Source: Nocardioides sp. CFH 31398 (lineage in GTDB: Bacteria; Actinomycetota; Actinomycetes; Propionibacteriales; Nocardioidaceae). From it: a DNA stretch of 64,000 nucleotides. Positions 27,410 through 39,059 of this stretch are shown here, piece by piece (the first letter of the stretch is position 1; each line of letters starts with the position of its first letter). Made by a program: the position numbers and the translations under genes. The notes below the pieces were generated by a model. It was not told the DNA's origin. It saw only the letters and a list, made by a program, of their open reading frames with translations, and ran no database searches. Location of the stretch: NCBI RefSeq assembly GCF_022436705.1, contig NZ_JAKUHT010000011.1, forward strand, positions 1 through 64,000, written 5' to 3'.

Positions 27410-29356
27410 CTAGGCCCAGTATCGCGGGGCCCCGTCTCGCGGTGCCGTGTCACGCGGCGCCGTGTCGCGCGAGTCGTCGTCCTCGACGATCACGTCGGCG
27501 CGGGTGGGGTCGGCGACCTCGGCGTCGCCGTCGAGGGACTCACCGGGCGGGCAGGGCCCGGGGTGGTTGCGCTGCCACGCCTGGGCCACCGCGCCGGACT
27601 CGTCGCGCTCGACGTGGATGGCGAAGTCGTCCCCGTGCTGCGTGACGCCCGTGACCACGGCGTGCTCGATGGCGGCGCCCGCGAACTCCTTGCGGACCAC
27701 CATCGGGTCGTTGCGCAGGTCCTTCACCAGCGACACGCACAGCGCGATCATCACGAAGACGAACGGCAGCGCCACGACGATCGTGATGTTCTGCAGGCCC
27801 GTGAGGGCGTCGTTGCCCCCGGACAGCAGCATCACGGCGGCGACCGCCCCGGTCGCGACACCCCAGAAGATGACGGTCGGCTTGCTGGGCTCGGTCGTGC
27901 CGCGCTCGGAGAGCGTGCCCATGACGATGGACGCGGCGTCGGCGCCGGAGACGAAGAAGATCGCCACCAGCAGCATCACCACGATGCTGGTCACGGTGGC
28001 CCAGGGGAACTCCGCCAGGGTGCTGAACAGCTGCGACTCCTGGCCGCCGGCGCCGGCGATGTCGACGCCCTTCTCCTGCAGGTCGATCGCCGTCCCGCCG
28101 AAGATGGCGAACCACGCCAGGCTGACCACGCTCGGGACCAGCAGGACGCCCGTGACGAACTGGCGCACGGTGCGGCCGCGCGAGATGCGGGCGATGAACA
28201 TGCCGACGAACGGCGTCCAGCTCATCCACCAGGCCCAGTAGAAGATCGTCCAGCTGGCCAGCCAGGCGTCGACCTCGGACCCCTCCGCGCCGGACCGCGC
28301 CGACATCATCGGCAGGTCGGCCGCGTAGGTGCCGAGGGAGGTCGGCAGCAGGTTGAGGATGAAGACCGTCGGGCCCACGACGAAGAGGAACGCCGCGAGC
28401 AGCAGCGCCAGCACCATGTTGATGTTGGACAGCCACTGGATGCCGCGGGCGACGCCCGAGACCGCCGAGACGACGAAGGCGGCGGTGAGCACCGCGATGA
28501 TGCCGACGAGGACGCCGTTGCCGACCTCGCCGATGCCGGCGACGATCTCCAGACCCGACTGGATCTGCAGGGTGCCGAGCCCGAGCGAGGCCGCCGAGCC
28601 GAAGAGGGTGGCGAAGATCGCCAGCATGTCGATGACCTTGCCGCCGGGACCGTGCACGCGCTTGCCGAGCAGCGGCTCGAAGGCCGCGCTGATCAGCTGC
28701 TTGCGGCCCTTGCGGAAGGTGCCGTAGGCGATCGCGAGACCCACCACGGCGTAGATCGCCCAGGGGTGCAGCGTCCAGTGGAAGAGCGTCGTGGCCATCG
28801 CGGTCTGCGCGGCCTCGGGGTTGCCGGCCATGCCGGTGCCCGGCGGCGGGGTGGTGAAGTGCGTGATGGGCTCGCTGACGCCGTAGAACATCAGTCCGAT
28901 GCCCATCCCGGCGCTGAACATCATCGCGATCCACGACACCGTCTTGAACTCCGGCGCCTCCCCGTCCCGCCCCAGGGTGATGTCGCCGAAGCGGCTCGCG
29001 GCGAGCCAGAGGACGAAGATCACGAACCCGGTCGCGGCGAGCACGAAGAGCCATCCGGCGCCACCCATGGTGCCGTTCAGCGCGGCCTGGGCGCTGGTCG
29101 AGAGGCTGGTGGTGTTGACGAAGCCCCACACGCAGAAGGCCACCGCGAGCACGGCGGTGACACCGAAGACGACCTTGTCGAGGGGATACCGGGACTCGTC
29201 GACCGGGTGGTGGACGTCGAGGGCGGGGTGGGCCCGAGGAGCGGGCTGCTTGACAGCGCGCGTGATGCGGTCCTTCGCGCGCTCGGAGCGACTCGGGTGG
29301 TGCGGCTCCTGCTCGGGACCGTCACTCCCCGTTCGTGGCGTCTGGTAAGTCGTCAT
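27410..29356 (-). CDS. BCCT-family betaine/carnitine/choline transporter
   Basis: 648 residues from an ATG with GAGGA 5 nt upstream. Twelve hydrophobic helices are preceded by a charged N-terminus of about 70 residues. The BCCT hallmarks WAWWMSWTPF and ARISRGRTVRQF, the Trp-rich helix 8 and the Gly-rich GMGIGLMFYGVSEP in helix 3 are present. These transporters import compatible solutes with Na+ or H+ under osmotic stress. The C-terminus is a long cytosolic acidic tail ending in degenerate RDTAPRD repeats, the part that senses osmolarity in BetP-like members. Confidence 0.92.
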   Translation of the reverse strand: MTTYQTPRTGSDGPEQEPHHPSRSERAKDRITRAVKQPAPRAHPALDVHHPVDESRYPLDKVVFGVTAVLAVAFCVWGFVNTTSLSTSAQAALNGTMGGAGWLFVLAATGFVIFVLWLAASRFGDITLGRDGEAPEFKTVSWIAMMFSAGMGIGLMFYGVSEPITHFTTPPPGTGMAGNPEAAQTAMATTLFHWTLHPWAIYAVVGLAIAYGTFRKGRKQLISAAFEPLLGKRVHGPGGKVIDMLAIFATLFGSAASLGLGTLQIQSGLEIVAGIGEVGNGVLVGIIAVLTAAFVVSAVSGVARGIQWLSNINMVLALLLAAFLFVVGPTVFILNLLPTSLGTYAADLPMMSARSGAEGSEVDAWLASWTIFYWAWWMSWTPFVGMFIARISRGRTVRQFVTGVLLVPSVVSLAWFAIFGGTAIDLQEKGVDIAGAGGQESQLFSTLAEFPWATVTSIVVMLLVAIFFVSGADAASIVMGTLSERGTTEPSKPTVIFWGVATGAVAAVMLLSGGNDALTGLQNITIVVALPFVFVMIALCVSLVKDLRNDPMVVRKEFAGAAIEHAVVTGVTQHGDDFAIHVERDESGAVAQAWQRNHPGPCPPGESLDGDAEVADPTRADVIVEDDDSRDTAPRDTAPRDGAPRYWA

Positions 29357-29439
29357 GCTGTCCTCTCCGTGGGGGCGAGGGCGGCGTGCCCGTGAGCGGC
29401 CCGAGTCGGCACCGGGAGCGGTCCACGCTGTCCAAATTG

Positions 29440-29451
29440 TTGCCTTGGCAA
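29440..29451. promoter_or_regulatory. TTGCC-TT-GGCAA inverted repeat before the BCCT gene
   Basis: A perfect 5-nt dyad in an A/T-richer patch 84-95 nt before the transporter start, the only such patch in the gap between the BCCT and HNH genes. Candidate operator or part of the promoter; no -35/-10 pair is convincing. Confidence 0.35.
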
Positions 29452-29547
29452 ACTGTGTCAGCGACCTGCCACAGTACGCCGATCGCCGGGATCGCTCGAC
29501 CCGTGCTGTCACGAGCCGGCCACGATGAGGTCTCGGTCACGTCCGGG

Positions 29548-30921
29548 TCAGCACCTGCGGTGGAAGGTGGCGGTGTCGTCGGGGTGCCAGCGGGTGTCGT
29601 AGGTGGGGTCGTGGGTGCGGTGGTGGTGGTGGGGGCAGAGCAGGGCGCCGTCGTCGACGCTGGTGTGGCCGCCTTCGGCCCAGGCGTGGCGGTGGTGGGT
29701 CTCGCACCAGGCGGCGGGGACGTCGCAGCCGCGGGCCTGGCAGGTGGGGTGTTGCAGTTCCAGGGCGAGGCGTTGGGGGCCGGTGTGCAGGCGGCGGGTG
29801 CGGCCGAGGTGGAGGGTCTCGCCGTCGCCGGAGACGACCCAGCCCCGGACCCCGTGCTGGCAGCCGAGGCGGATGGCCTCGCCGACGGAGACGGGGGCGC
29901 CGCCGGTCGTGGTCCCGTAGCCGGTGTAGCCGTGCTCGGTGGCTTCCTGGCGGAGGGTCTCCTCGGTGATCGTGACGACCACGGTGACCGGGGATCCGCC
30001 GTGGGTGGGGAGCCGGTCGGTGGCGAGGTTCTCGATGAGGGTGCAGAACGCCTGGCCGAGGCGTTGGGAGTCGGTGAGCCGCTGCCCGTCGGTGACGGGG
30101 TCACCGTCGAGCCGGCCGTCACCTGTCTCGTCCCCGGGGTTGTCGTGGAAGGGGATGCCTCCGTCGAGGTGGCTACGGCGCGGGTTGGTCAGTGCGCGCA
30201 GGGCGTGGTCGAGGATCGAGGCGTGCAGCTCGGGGATCTCCCCGCGGAACCGTCGGGTGCCACGGCCGGTCCGCGACATGGAGAACGTGGTCTCGCGGCG
30301 GGCTTGGCGTTCCTCGTCGGCGAGGCGCTTGGCCTCGAGGCGCTCGGCGACGTCGGGGGCGACGGCGTCGAGCAGCCGCGCGCCGAGGGTGCGGATCTGG
30401 GGCGGCGTGAACTCACCGCAGTGACCGAGCATCACGGTCTCGGCCTGCGCCAGCACCTCAGGCTCCAGCGCGTCCGGCCCAGAACGCGGTAGCCGGTCGA
30501 GGGCCTCGACGGCGGCGCGGGCGTGGTCGGTGGTGATCTCCCCCGCGGCCAGGGCAGCCGCAAGCCGCGGCCACCGGGTCAGTGCGGTGCCGAGCGTGGT
30601 GGCGGCGTGGAGGCGGTTCGCGCGGACGTGCTGCTCGCCGGCGAGCCAGTCCGCCGCGGACCGGGCAGCGGCGCCTTCGGCGATGGACTCCGCCCCCGAG
30701 TAGGCGATGAGGGTCCGCATCAGCAGGGCATCCAGGCTGGCCTGCGCCCGCCCCAGCGAGGTCAGCAGCTGGCCCTGGTCGTCGGGGGCGAGCCAGGCGG
30801 GGTCGGAGCCGGCGTCGATCGCCCCGTGCGCCGCCGCCAGGGCCGTGGTCAGCGACGAGGCAGCGTTCAGCAGCGGGTGCGCGCCGACGCCCCACCGACC
30901 CGCCTGCTGCTCGTCGTCCAT
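29548..30921 (-). CDS. DUF222 / HNH endonuclease-domain protein
   Basis: 457 residues. The N-terminal two thirds is the helical DUF222 region (LARAQASLDALLMRTLIAYSG, ADWLAGEQHVRANRL). The C-terminus is an HNH nuclease domain with CQARGCDVPAAWCETHH, HAWAEGGHTS and the closing CPHHHHRTHD zinc/metal residues. This is the multicopy actinobacterial family that includes the mycobacterial 13E12 proteins; its role and mobility are debated. No flanking inverted repeats or target duplication were seen. TATGTT ends 6 nt before the ATG, consistent with a leaderless transcript. Confidence 0.88.
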   Translation of the reverse strand: MDDEQQAGRWGVGAHPLLNAASSLTTALAAAHGAIDAGSDPAWLAPDDQGQLLTSLGRAQASLDALLMRTLIAYSGAESIAEGAAARSAADWLAGEQHVRANRLHAATTLGTALTRWPRLAAALAAGEITTDHARAAVEALDRLPRSGPDALEPEVLAQAETVMLGHCGEFTPPQIRTLGARLLDAVAPDVAERLEAKRLADEERQARRETTFSMSRTGRGTRRFRGEIPELHASILDHALRALTNPRRSHLDGGIPFHDNPGDETGDGRLDGDPVTDGQRLTDSQRLGQAFCTLIENLATDRLPTHGGSPVTVVVTITEETLRQEATEHGYTGYGTTTGGAPVSVGEAIRLGCQHGVRGWVVSGDGETLHLGRTRRLHTGPQRLALELQHPTCQARGCDVPAAWCETHHRHAWAEGGHTSVDDGALLCPHHHHRTHDPTYDTRWHPDDTATFHRRC

Positions 30922-31000
30922 GATTCGAACATACGCTCGACCACCGACAGTGACGGTGGCCCCGGTCCGACCGGGGTGGCGCACGGCCGCCCGGCGGTCG

Positions 31001-31762
31001 TCAGTTGAGCGGTCGCGTGCCCTCCGGCAGACCGCCGTCCGCGTGGACGGACTCCACGAGCTCCGCCAGGGCCGTGAGTGCGACGCGCTGGGACCAGGGA
31101 CCGTAGGAGACGCGGGCGACACCGAGCTCCTGCTGGCGCGACAGCGGGACCGAGCCGGGGACGGCGATGGTCGTGAGGCGCTGGGGGCCGTAGGCGTCGA
31201 CGAGGGTGCGGATCTGGTCCTCGTCAAGCTTGCCCGGGACGAAGACGACCGGCGCACCGGCGTCGAGGAACGCCTTGCCGCGGGTGACGGCCTCGGCCAG
31301 CGGGTCGTCGGCGCCCCTGACGAACGCGTCCGTGCGGGCGTTGAGCACGAAGTCGGGCACGCCCTCGGCGGCCGCCGCTGCCATGACGGCCTCGACCTGG
31401 GCGGCGGCCTCGGTGACCGGCTTCAGCTGGTCCTCGATGTTCGCACCGACGATGCCGACGCCGATGGCCTTCCGCACCGTCTCGGCGGCGTCGCCGTACC
31501 CGCCCTCGAGGTCGGCGGACACGGGCAGGTGGGTGGAGCGGGCGATGAGGCCCACCTCGGCGATCATCTCGTCGACCGGGATGTTCTCGCCGTCCTCGTA
31601 GCCGCGGGACGCCGCGATCGAGTGGCTCGCCGTCGCCAGGGCCCTCGTGCCGTCGAGGTCGGTGACGACCTGCGCGGTGATGGCGTCCCAGACGTTCACG
31701 ACCGTCAGGAGCTCGGTGTCGGAGTGCAGACGAAGCAGGGCGGTGGCCTTGTCGGAGGTCAT
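31001..31762 (-). CDS. Isocitrate lyase/PEP mutase superfamily protein
   Basis: 253 residues. The (beta/alpha)8 fold has NVWDAITAQVV near the start, the metal-binding VSADLEGGYG, NIEDQ and the arginine segment VLNARTDAF. The KKCGH loop of true isocitrate lyase is absent. It is therefore a short PEPM/ICL-like enzyme cleaving or forming a C-C or C-P bond in a small 2-oxo acid; the substrate cannot be told. The next gene downstream on its strand lies beyond 30.9 kb and is unrelated. Confidence 0.82.
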   Translation of the reverse strand: MTSDKATALLRLHSDTELLTVVNVWDAITAQVVTDLDGTRALATASHSIAASRGYEDGENIPVDEMIAEVGLIARSTHLPVSADLEGGYGDAAETVRKAIGVGIVGANIEDQLKPVTEAAAQVEAVMAAAAAEGVPDFVLNARTDAFVRGADDPLAEAVTRGKAFLDAGAPVVFVPGKLDEDQIRTLVDAYGPQRLTTIAVPGSVPLSRQQELGVARVSYGPWSQRVALTALAELVESVHADGGLPEGTRPLN

Positions 31763-31850
31763 GCCCCCGACAAGGCTCACCGCCCTGTCGTTGTTCCGCA
31801 GCGAGGTCGTCCGTCAGCTCACCGGGCCCCGCGCGTCTCGCGTCGAGGCC

Positions 31851-34190
<2,340 letters not shown>

Positions 34191-35531
34191 CTAGAAGCCG
34201 GCCTCGTCGGCGTACGGCCAGTTCTCGGCGAGCGGCAGGGCGCGCTCGACCTGGTACGGCGAGTTCTGCCAGAACAGCCACGGCCGGCCGAACCACAGGT
34301 AGGCGTCGACGTAGCGCCGGGCCAGCCGGCGGGTCTCGGCGTCCAGGCCCCAGCGGGGCGAGTCCACGTCCGCCGTCGGCGGGATGCCGAGCTGGACGCA
34401 GGTGTCCCCGGGGGCGGGCGTCGGCGTCGTGCACACCCGGGCGTTGTCGGCGATCGTGTTCTCCCCGCTGCCGCGGTACGTCCCGAACTCGAAGGGGTTG
34501 CCGTTCGACGAGGTGTTGATCACCCCGGTCTTGCCGGGCATGCCCTCGGCGGCGAGCGCCACGGACAGGTCGGCCACCCGCCGTACCTCCGCCTCGGTGG
34601 CGGCGAAGTGGGTGGAGTTGAGGGCGACGCCGTCGGCGTACTCGATGCCGGCGGGGACCAGGTAGCGCAGCACGCTGGCGACGCCGCCCTGGCCGGGGTG
34701 CGGCCAGTCGGAGGCGCCGGCCTCGAGGTAGACGGTGGTCTCGGGCAGCTCGGAGAGGACCTGGGCGGAGTAGCGGACCAGGCTGGTGGCCACGCCCTCC
34801 GGCCCGTCGGGCGCACAGAGCGCGAACGTGAGGTCGGGCTGCAGGACGATGGCGGTGGGGGTGTCGCCGATCGCCGCGGCGACCCGGTCGAACCAGTCCC
34901 GGTACGACGCGGCCTGCTCGGGGGTGGGCGCCCGCTTGCAGGAGTCGGTGTACCAGGGGTCGAGACGGAACAACGTCATCTGCACCAGGGCGTCGGGGTC
35001 GCCGTCCTGGCTGTCGGTGATGTACTCCGCGATCCGTCCGGCAATCTCGTCGTTCGGCATCCAGGCGCCGAACCACATCGCCTTCGGGGTCAGGGCGATC
35101 CGGCCGAGCATCTGCTTCGTGGCGCCGCTCGCGGCGTCGTACGGCGGGTGCGCGTGGTCGCCGGGGCCCTGGTAGTTGCCCCAGGGGTGGGCCTCGAAGG
35201 GGTTCTCCGACATGGCCCTCGCCGCGCGGGCGGCCTTGCGTGCCGACGTCCGGGCGTCCGGGGTGCTGAGGCCCGGGGGGACGGTCAGGCGGGGCTCGCG
35301 GGGGCGCCGCTGCCGCGGCTCGCGGACCTCCTGCGGTGGCGCCGGCGTCACCCCGGGCCCGGCCGCGGTCGTCTCCTCGACGGCGGCGGCGGGCACCTCG
35401 GTCTCCCCGTCCCGGGTGACGACCCAGAGCACCGAGGCGACCAGGAGCAGGGCGACGACCGCGGCGACGGTGCCGACCACGGCCCGGCGGTCCGCCAGGA
35501 CGTCGAGGTCGTGCCCGCCGCCGTCGCTCAC
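34191..35531 (-). CDS. Membrane-anchored glycoside hydrolase family 6-like protein
   Basis: 446 residues from a GTG with TACCCT 6 nt upstream. A short cytosolic start, one transmembrane helix (VVGTVAAVVALLLVASVLWVV) and a Pro/Arg/Glu-rich linker precede a GH6-like barrel. Recognisable GH6 landmarks are NPFEAHPWGNYQGPGDHAHP, VLQPDLTF, VYLEAGASDWPHPG, INTSSNGNPF and LWFGRPWLFWQN. The family cuts beta-1,4-glucans by inversion. The motifs are divergent, so the substrate may not be cellulose. No cellulose-binding module is present. Confidence 0.75.
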   Translation of the reverse strand: MSDGGGHDLDVLADRRAVVGTVAAVVALLLVASVLWVVTRDGETEVPAAAVEETTAAGPGVTPAPPQEVREPRQRRPREPRLTVPPGLSTPDARTSARKAARAARAMSENPFEAHPWGNYQGPGDHAHPPYDAASGATKQMLGRIALTPKAMWFGAWMPNDEIAGRIAEYITDSQDGDPDALVQMTLFRLDPWYTDSCKRAPTPEQAASYRDWFDRVAAAIGDTPTAIVLQPDLTFALCAPDGPEGVATSLVRYSAQVLSELPETTVYLEAGASDWPHPGQGGVASVLRYLVPAGIEYADGVALNSTHFAATEAEVRRVADLSVALAAEGMPGKTGVINTSSNGNPFEFGTYRGSGENTIADNARVCTTPTPAPGDTCVQLGIPPTADVDSPRWGLDAETRRLARRYVDAYLWFGRPWLFWQNSPYQVERALPLAENWPYADEAGF

Positions 35532-35554
35532 CGGGTCAGGGTAGGCGGGGACGA

Positions 35555-35587
35555 CGAAGGCCCCCACGCGGGGCGTGGGGGCCTTCG
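35555..35587 (-). terminator. tRNA-Leu terminator hairpin
   Basis: CGAAGGCCCCCACGC (35555-35569) pairs perfectly with 35573-35587 around a 3-nt loop, immediately downstream of tRNA-Leu on its strand. Confidence 0.75.
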
Positions 35588-35595
35588 TGTCGAGC

Positions 35596-35684
35596 TGGTG
35601 TCCGAGGGGGGACTTGAACCCCCACGCCCTAATACGGGCACTAGCACCTCAAGCTAGCGCGTCTGCCAATTCCGCCACCCGGAC
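35596..35684 (-). tRNA. tRNA-Leu (GAG anticodon)
   Basis: The minus strand starts GTCCGGGTGGCGGAATTGGC, whose first seven bases pair with CTCGGAC near the 3' end; the discriminator A and an encoded CCA follow. The anticodon stem CTAGC/GCTAG carries the loop TTGAGGT, giving GAG. The long variable arm (GTGCCCGTATTAGGGC region) and the T-loop GTTCAAGTC are those of a type II tRNA-Leu. Confidence 0.95.
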
Positions 35685-35747
35685 GAGTGCGACGGCGACA
35701 CTAGCAAAGCCCCCGGGTCGACCTCACATCGCCGTACCGTCCTCCCC

Positions 35748-36176
35748 GTGACCGCGCAGACAGCCCTCCTCGCGACGACCGGATCCGCCCTCTGGCTGGT
35801 GGTGGCCGGCGTCTGGTCGCTGGCCCTCGGCGGGGTGTCGGGCTGGGCCGTCGCGGCGGCGTTCCACCCCTCGCAGATGCTGAGGAAGGTCGGTGTGGAG
35901 CACCCGCGGCGGGTGCTGCAGCTGCACCTCGACTGGATCATCATGGGTTGCGTCATGGTCGCGGTGGGCCTCGCGACGCCGACCGCCCCCGGGTGGGCGC
36001 ACGCCCTGGTGCTGGCGGGGGCCGTCGTTAACCCGCTGCTGTTCGCGCCGTTGATGTTCTCGTCGGGCTGGTACACGAACCGGGCGTACGTCGCCGTCTC
36101 GCTGGCCTCGTTCACCGCGCTGAGCGCCGGGCTGGTCGTGTGCGCCGTCTCGCTGACGGCCCGCGTCGTCGGCTAG
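35748..36176 (+). CDS. Four-helix membrane protein of unknown function
   Basis: 142 residues with four hydrophobic segments (LWLVVAGVWSLALGGVSGWAV, LDWIIMGCVMVAVGLA, AHALVLAGAVVNPLLFAPLMF, VAVSLASFTALSAGLVVCAV). A conserved-looking loop, SQMLRKVGVEHPRRVLQLHLDW, contains His and charged residues. I do not recognise the family. The GTG follows TACCGT by 7 nt, consistent with a leaderless transcript. It converges on the histidine kinase gene. Confidence 0.65.
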   Translation: MTAQTALLATTGSALWLVVAGVWSLALGGVSGWAVAAAFHPSQMLRKVGVEHPRRVLQLHLDWIIMGCVMVAVGLATPTAPGWAHALVLAGAVVNPLLFAPLMFSSGWYTNRAYVAVSLASFTALSAGLVVCAVSLTARVVG

Positions 36177-36186
36177 GTCGCGCGGG

Positions 36187-37461
36187 TCAGTCCGGGAGCT
36201 CGAACCAGGCGAGGGTCCCGCCGTACGACGAGTCGTCGAGTCCGATGCGGCCGCCGTGCGACTCCACGACCCGCTGACAGGTGGCCAGACCGATGCCCGA
36301 GCCCGGCGTGCGGCTGTCGAGCTGGACGAGGGGCCGGAACACGCTCTCGCGCTTGTCGGCCGGCACGCCGGGGCCACGGTCGTGGACCTCGACCCGCACC
36401 CACCCGTCGCGCCGCTCCCCGCGGATCGTCAGGTGGGCGGGCTCGCCGGGGCGGGTGTACTTCGCGGCGTTGGCCACGAGGTTCTGCAGCACGGCGCGCA
36501 GCTGCACCGGGTCGCCGGTGGCGGTCGGCAGGTCGGTGACCTCGACCGTCGCGCCCTCGAGGTCGACGGCGAGGTCCTGCTGGACGGTCCGGGCGACGAG
36601 GTCCATGTCGACCGGCTCGCGACGCAGCTCCCCGCCGACGCGGGCGAAGGACAACAGGCCGTCGATCAGCGACTGCATCCGGGTGGCCCCGCTCAGCGCG
36701 CGGGCGACGAGGAAGTCGGAGTCGCTGCCGACCGTGGGGTCGGCACCGTCGCCGGACCGGGCCACGGTGTGCTCGGCCTCCAGCTCGTCGGCCAGCATCA
36801 TCAGCGACGTGGACACCGCCGTCAGCGGCCCGCGCAGGTCGTGGCTGACCTGGCCGGCGAACGCGGTGAGGTGCTCGTTGGAGCGTTGCAGCTCCTGACG
36901 GGCGCTCTCCAGGTCGGCGACGGCCGCGGCGAGCTCCTCCGAGCGCAGGTGCAGCTCGAGCAGGTCGACGACGCGGTCGGCCAGCGCCTTGAGCGCCGAG
37001 CGGCGCTCGGGTGTGATCGTGCGCGGACGGGTGTCGAACACGCACAGCGTGCCGATGGTCTCGCCGGTAGGGGTGACGAGCTGGTGGCTGGCGTAGAAAC
37101 GGACGCGGCCGATCTCGCCGGTGACGAACGGGTTGTGGGCGAAGCGCGCGTCGGTCGAGGCGTCGGACAGCACGACGGGCTCGGCCTCGGTCAGGACCGA
37201 GGCGCACATCGAGTCCTCCCGCGAGCACACGGCCGCGTCGAAGCCCACGGCGGCGATCTGGTGCTGCTCGTGCTCGGTGATCAGGTTGATCGTCGCCATC
37301 GGCACGTCGGCGACCATCGCGGCCACCTCGGTGAGCGCGCGCAGGTCGTCACGGTGGGGGTCCGCGAGGACGCCGTACTTGCGAATGGCGGCCGCCCGCA
37401 CGGCGGCGTCAAGGTCCACCGCCTCCTGCGCCCGCTCCGGGCCCGCCACGGTGTGCGTCAC
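36187..37461 (-). CDS. GAF-domain sensor histidine kinase
   Basis: 424 residues, GTG start with AGGAGGAG 8 nt upstream. A GAF domain (about 35-170; CSREDSMCASVL, then FYASHQLVTPTGETIGTLCVFD) is joined by a coiled coil to a HisKA dimerisation domain with phospho-acceptor His207 (SHDLRGPL). An HATPase follows (N box LVANAAKYT near 328-336, DRGPGV, GSGIGLA). No transmembrane helix, so it senses a cytosolic signal. No response regulator is adjacent, making it an orphan kinase. Confidence 0.9.
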   Translation of the reverse strand: MTHTVAGPERAQEAVDLDAAVRAAAIRKYGVLADPHRDDLRALTEVAAMVADVPMATINLITEHEQHQIAAVGFDAAVCSREDSMCASVLTEAEPVVLSDASTDARFAHNPFVTGEIGRVRFYASHQLVTPTGETIGTLCVFDTRPRTITPERRSALKALADRVVDLLELHLRSEELAAAVADLESARQELQRSNEHLTAFAGQVSHDLRGPLTAVSTSLMMLADELEAEHTVARSGDGADPTVGSDSDFLVARALSGATRMQSLIDGLLSFARVGGELRREPVDMDLVARTVQQDLAVDLEGATVEVTDLPTATGDPVQLRAVLQNLVANAAKYTRPGEPAHLTIRGERRDGWVRVEVHDRGPGVPADKRESVFRPLVQLDSRTPGSGIGLATCQRVVESHGGRIGLDDSSYGGTLAWFELPD

Positions 37462-37595
37462 GCTCCGTCTCCTCCTGCTCGCGACCGCCCGAGCGGCCCC
37501 CCCGGGGTGGCTTTACCTTCCGACTCGCAGGTTAACCGCGGCCGAGGGTCCCGCGCGGCGGTACCGGAATGTCCGCGGGGTGTCAGGATGGGGCA

Positions 37596-38921
37596 ATGGG
37601 TGACGAGCGCAGCTCCGAGACGCCGGCGTACGACCCCGCGGCCGAGGTCGTCGACCTCTGCCGCGACCTGATCCGGATGGACACCTCGAACTACGGCGAC
37701 CACTCCGGGCCGGGGGAGCGCAAGGCGGCCGAGCACGTCGCCACGCTGCTCGACGAGGTCGGCATCGAGTCGCAGCTCGTCGAGGGCACCCCAGGGCGCA
37801 CGTCGCTCGTCGCACGCTGGGGCGGCTCGACCGGGGACCCGCTGCTGCTGCACGGCCACCTGGACGTCGTCCCCGCCGAGGCCTCCGACTGGCAGGTCGA
37901 CCCGTTCTCCGGCGAGGTCACGGACGACGGCTACCTGTGGGGCCGTGGCGCCGTCGACATGAAGGACTTCGACGCGATGCTCCTCTCCGCAGTCCGGGCC
38001 CGCGCGCGGGCCGGCGCGGTGCCGGAGCGGCCGATGGTCCTGTGCTTCACCGCCGACGAGGAGGCGGGCGGCCACCACGGCGCCGAGGTCCTCGTGAACG
38101 ACCACCCCGACCTGCTGGCCGACTGCACCGAGGCCGTCGGCGAGGTCGGCGGCTTCAGCGCCACCGTCAGGGGCCAGCGGGTCTACCTCATCGAGGCCGC
38201 CGAGAAGGGCATGGCCTGGATGCGGTTGACCGCCCGCGGGCGCGCCGGGCACGGCTCGATGATCAACCGCGAGAACGCCGTCACCGAGCTCGCCGCGGCG
38301 GTGGGGAGGATCGGCGCGCACCAGTGGCCCGTCCGCCTCACCCCGACCATGGAGGTGCTCCTCGCGAGCATCGGCCAGCTCGCCGGCGTCGACCCGACGC
38401 CCGAGAACGCCGACGCGCTCGTCGAGGAGCTCGGCGGCACGGCGCGAATGCTGTCCGCGGTCATCCGCAACACGACGAACCCGACCATGCTCGGCGCCGG
38501 CTACAAGGTGAACGTCATCCCCACCGAGGCCACCGCCCACGTCGACGGGCGCTTCCTGCCCGGCCACGAGGAGGAGTTCTTCGAGACCCTCCGCGAGCTG
38601 TGCGGGCCCGGCATCGAGATCGACTTCGTCTCCCACCAGCAGCCCTGGGAGACGCCGTACGACGGGGCGCTGGTCGACACGATGACCCGCTCGCTGCTCG
38701 CCGAGGACCCCGACGCGATGGTCGCGCCGTACCTGATGAGCGGCGGCACCGACGCCAAGCACTTCCGCAAGCTCGGCATGCGCAGCTACGGCTTCGCGCC
38801 CCTGCGGCTGCCCGACGACCTCGACTTCATGAGCCTGTTCCACGGCGTCGACGAGCGCGTGCCCGTCGACGCGCTCCAGTTCGGGGCGCGGGTGCTGGAC
38901 CGGTTCTTGGGTGAGGCCTGA
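37596..38921 (+). CDS. M20-family metallopeptidase
   Basis: 441 residues. The M20 zinc ligands are in place: His88 and Asp90 (HGHLDVVP), Asp121 (GRGAVDMKDFDA), the Glu155-Glu156 pair (TADEEAGG) and a C-terminal His (LFHGVDERVP). The dimerisation domain carries GRAGHGSMINRENAV. It resembles cytosolic dipeptidases or acylase-type hydrolases of actinobacteria; the substrate is unknown. An ATG nine codons upstream exists, but the protein match begins near MGDERS. Confidence 0.88.
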   Translation: MGDERSSETPAYDPAAEVVDLCRDLIRMDTSNYGDHSGPGERKAAEHVATLLDEVGIESQLVEGTPGRTSLVARWGGSTGDPLLLHGHLDVVPAEASDWQVDPFSGEVTDDGYLWGRGAVDMKDFDAMLLSAVRARARAGAVPERPMVLCFTADEEAGGHHGAEVLVNDHPDLLADCTEAVGEVGGFSATVRGQRVYLIEAAEKGMAWMRLTARGRAGHGSMINRENAVTELAAAVGRIGAHQWPVRLTPTMEVLLASIGQLAGVDPTPENADALVEELGGTARMLSAVIRNTTNPTMLGAGYKVNVIPTEATAHVDGRFLPGHEEEFFETLRELCGPGIEIDFVSHQQPWETPYDGALVDTMTRSLLAEDPDAMVAPYLMSGGTDAKHFRKLGMRSYGFAPLRLPDDLDFMSLFHGVDERVPVDALQFGARVLDRFLGEA

Positions 38922-38944
38922 GGGGTCCGAGCCGACCTTTGTCT

Positions 38945-39012
38945 CACCGGGTCTCGACACGCTCGGTCGCGGCCTCGCAGGCTCGGCCGCGCTCGCTGCT
39001 CGACCACCGATG
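38945..39012. repeat. Dispersed GGTCTCGACACGC element, copy 2
   Basis: CACCGGGTCTCGACACGC followed about 33 nt later by GCTGCTCGACC matches the downstream part of the element at 10920-10999. It lies between the M20 peptidase and DUF5703 genes and can fold with its own G/C-rich arms. No gene is seen in it. Confidence 0.6.
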
Positions 39013-39059
39013 ACCGGTGCTCGCGGCCCGCGTCGCCGCCTCGCGAGCTCGGCTTCGAC

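Noticed and set aside
29548-30921. HNH protein as part of an insertion element, intron or inteon-like mobile unit
   Set aside because: No terminal inverted repeats, target duplication or split host gene around it; it belongs to a multicopy DUF222-HNH family that usually stands alone.
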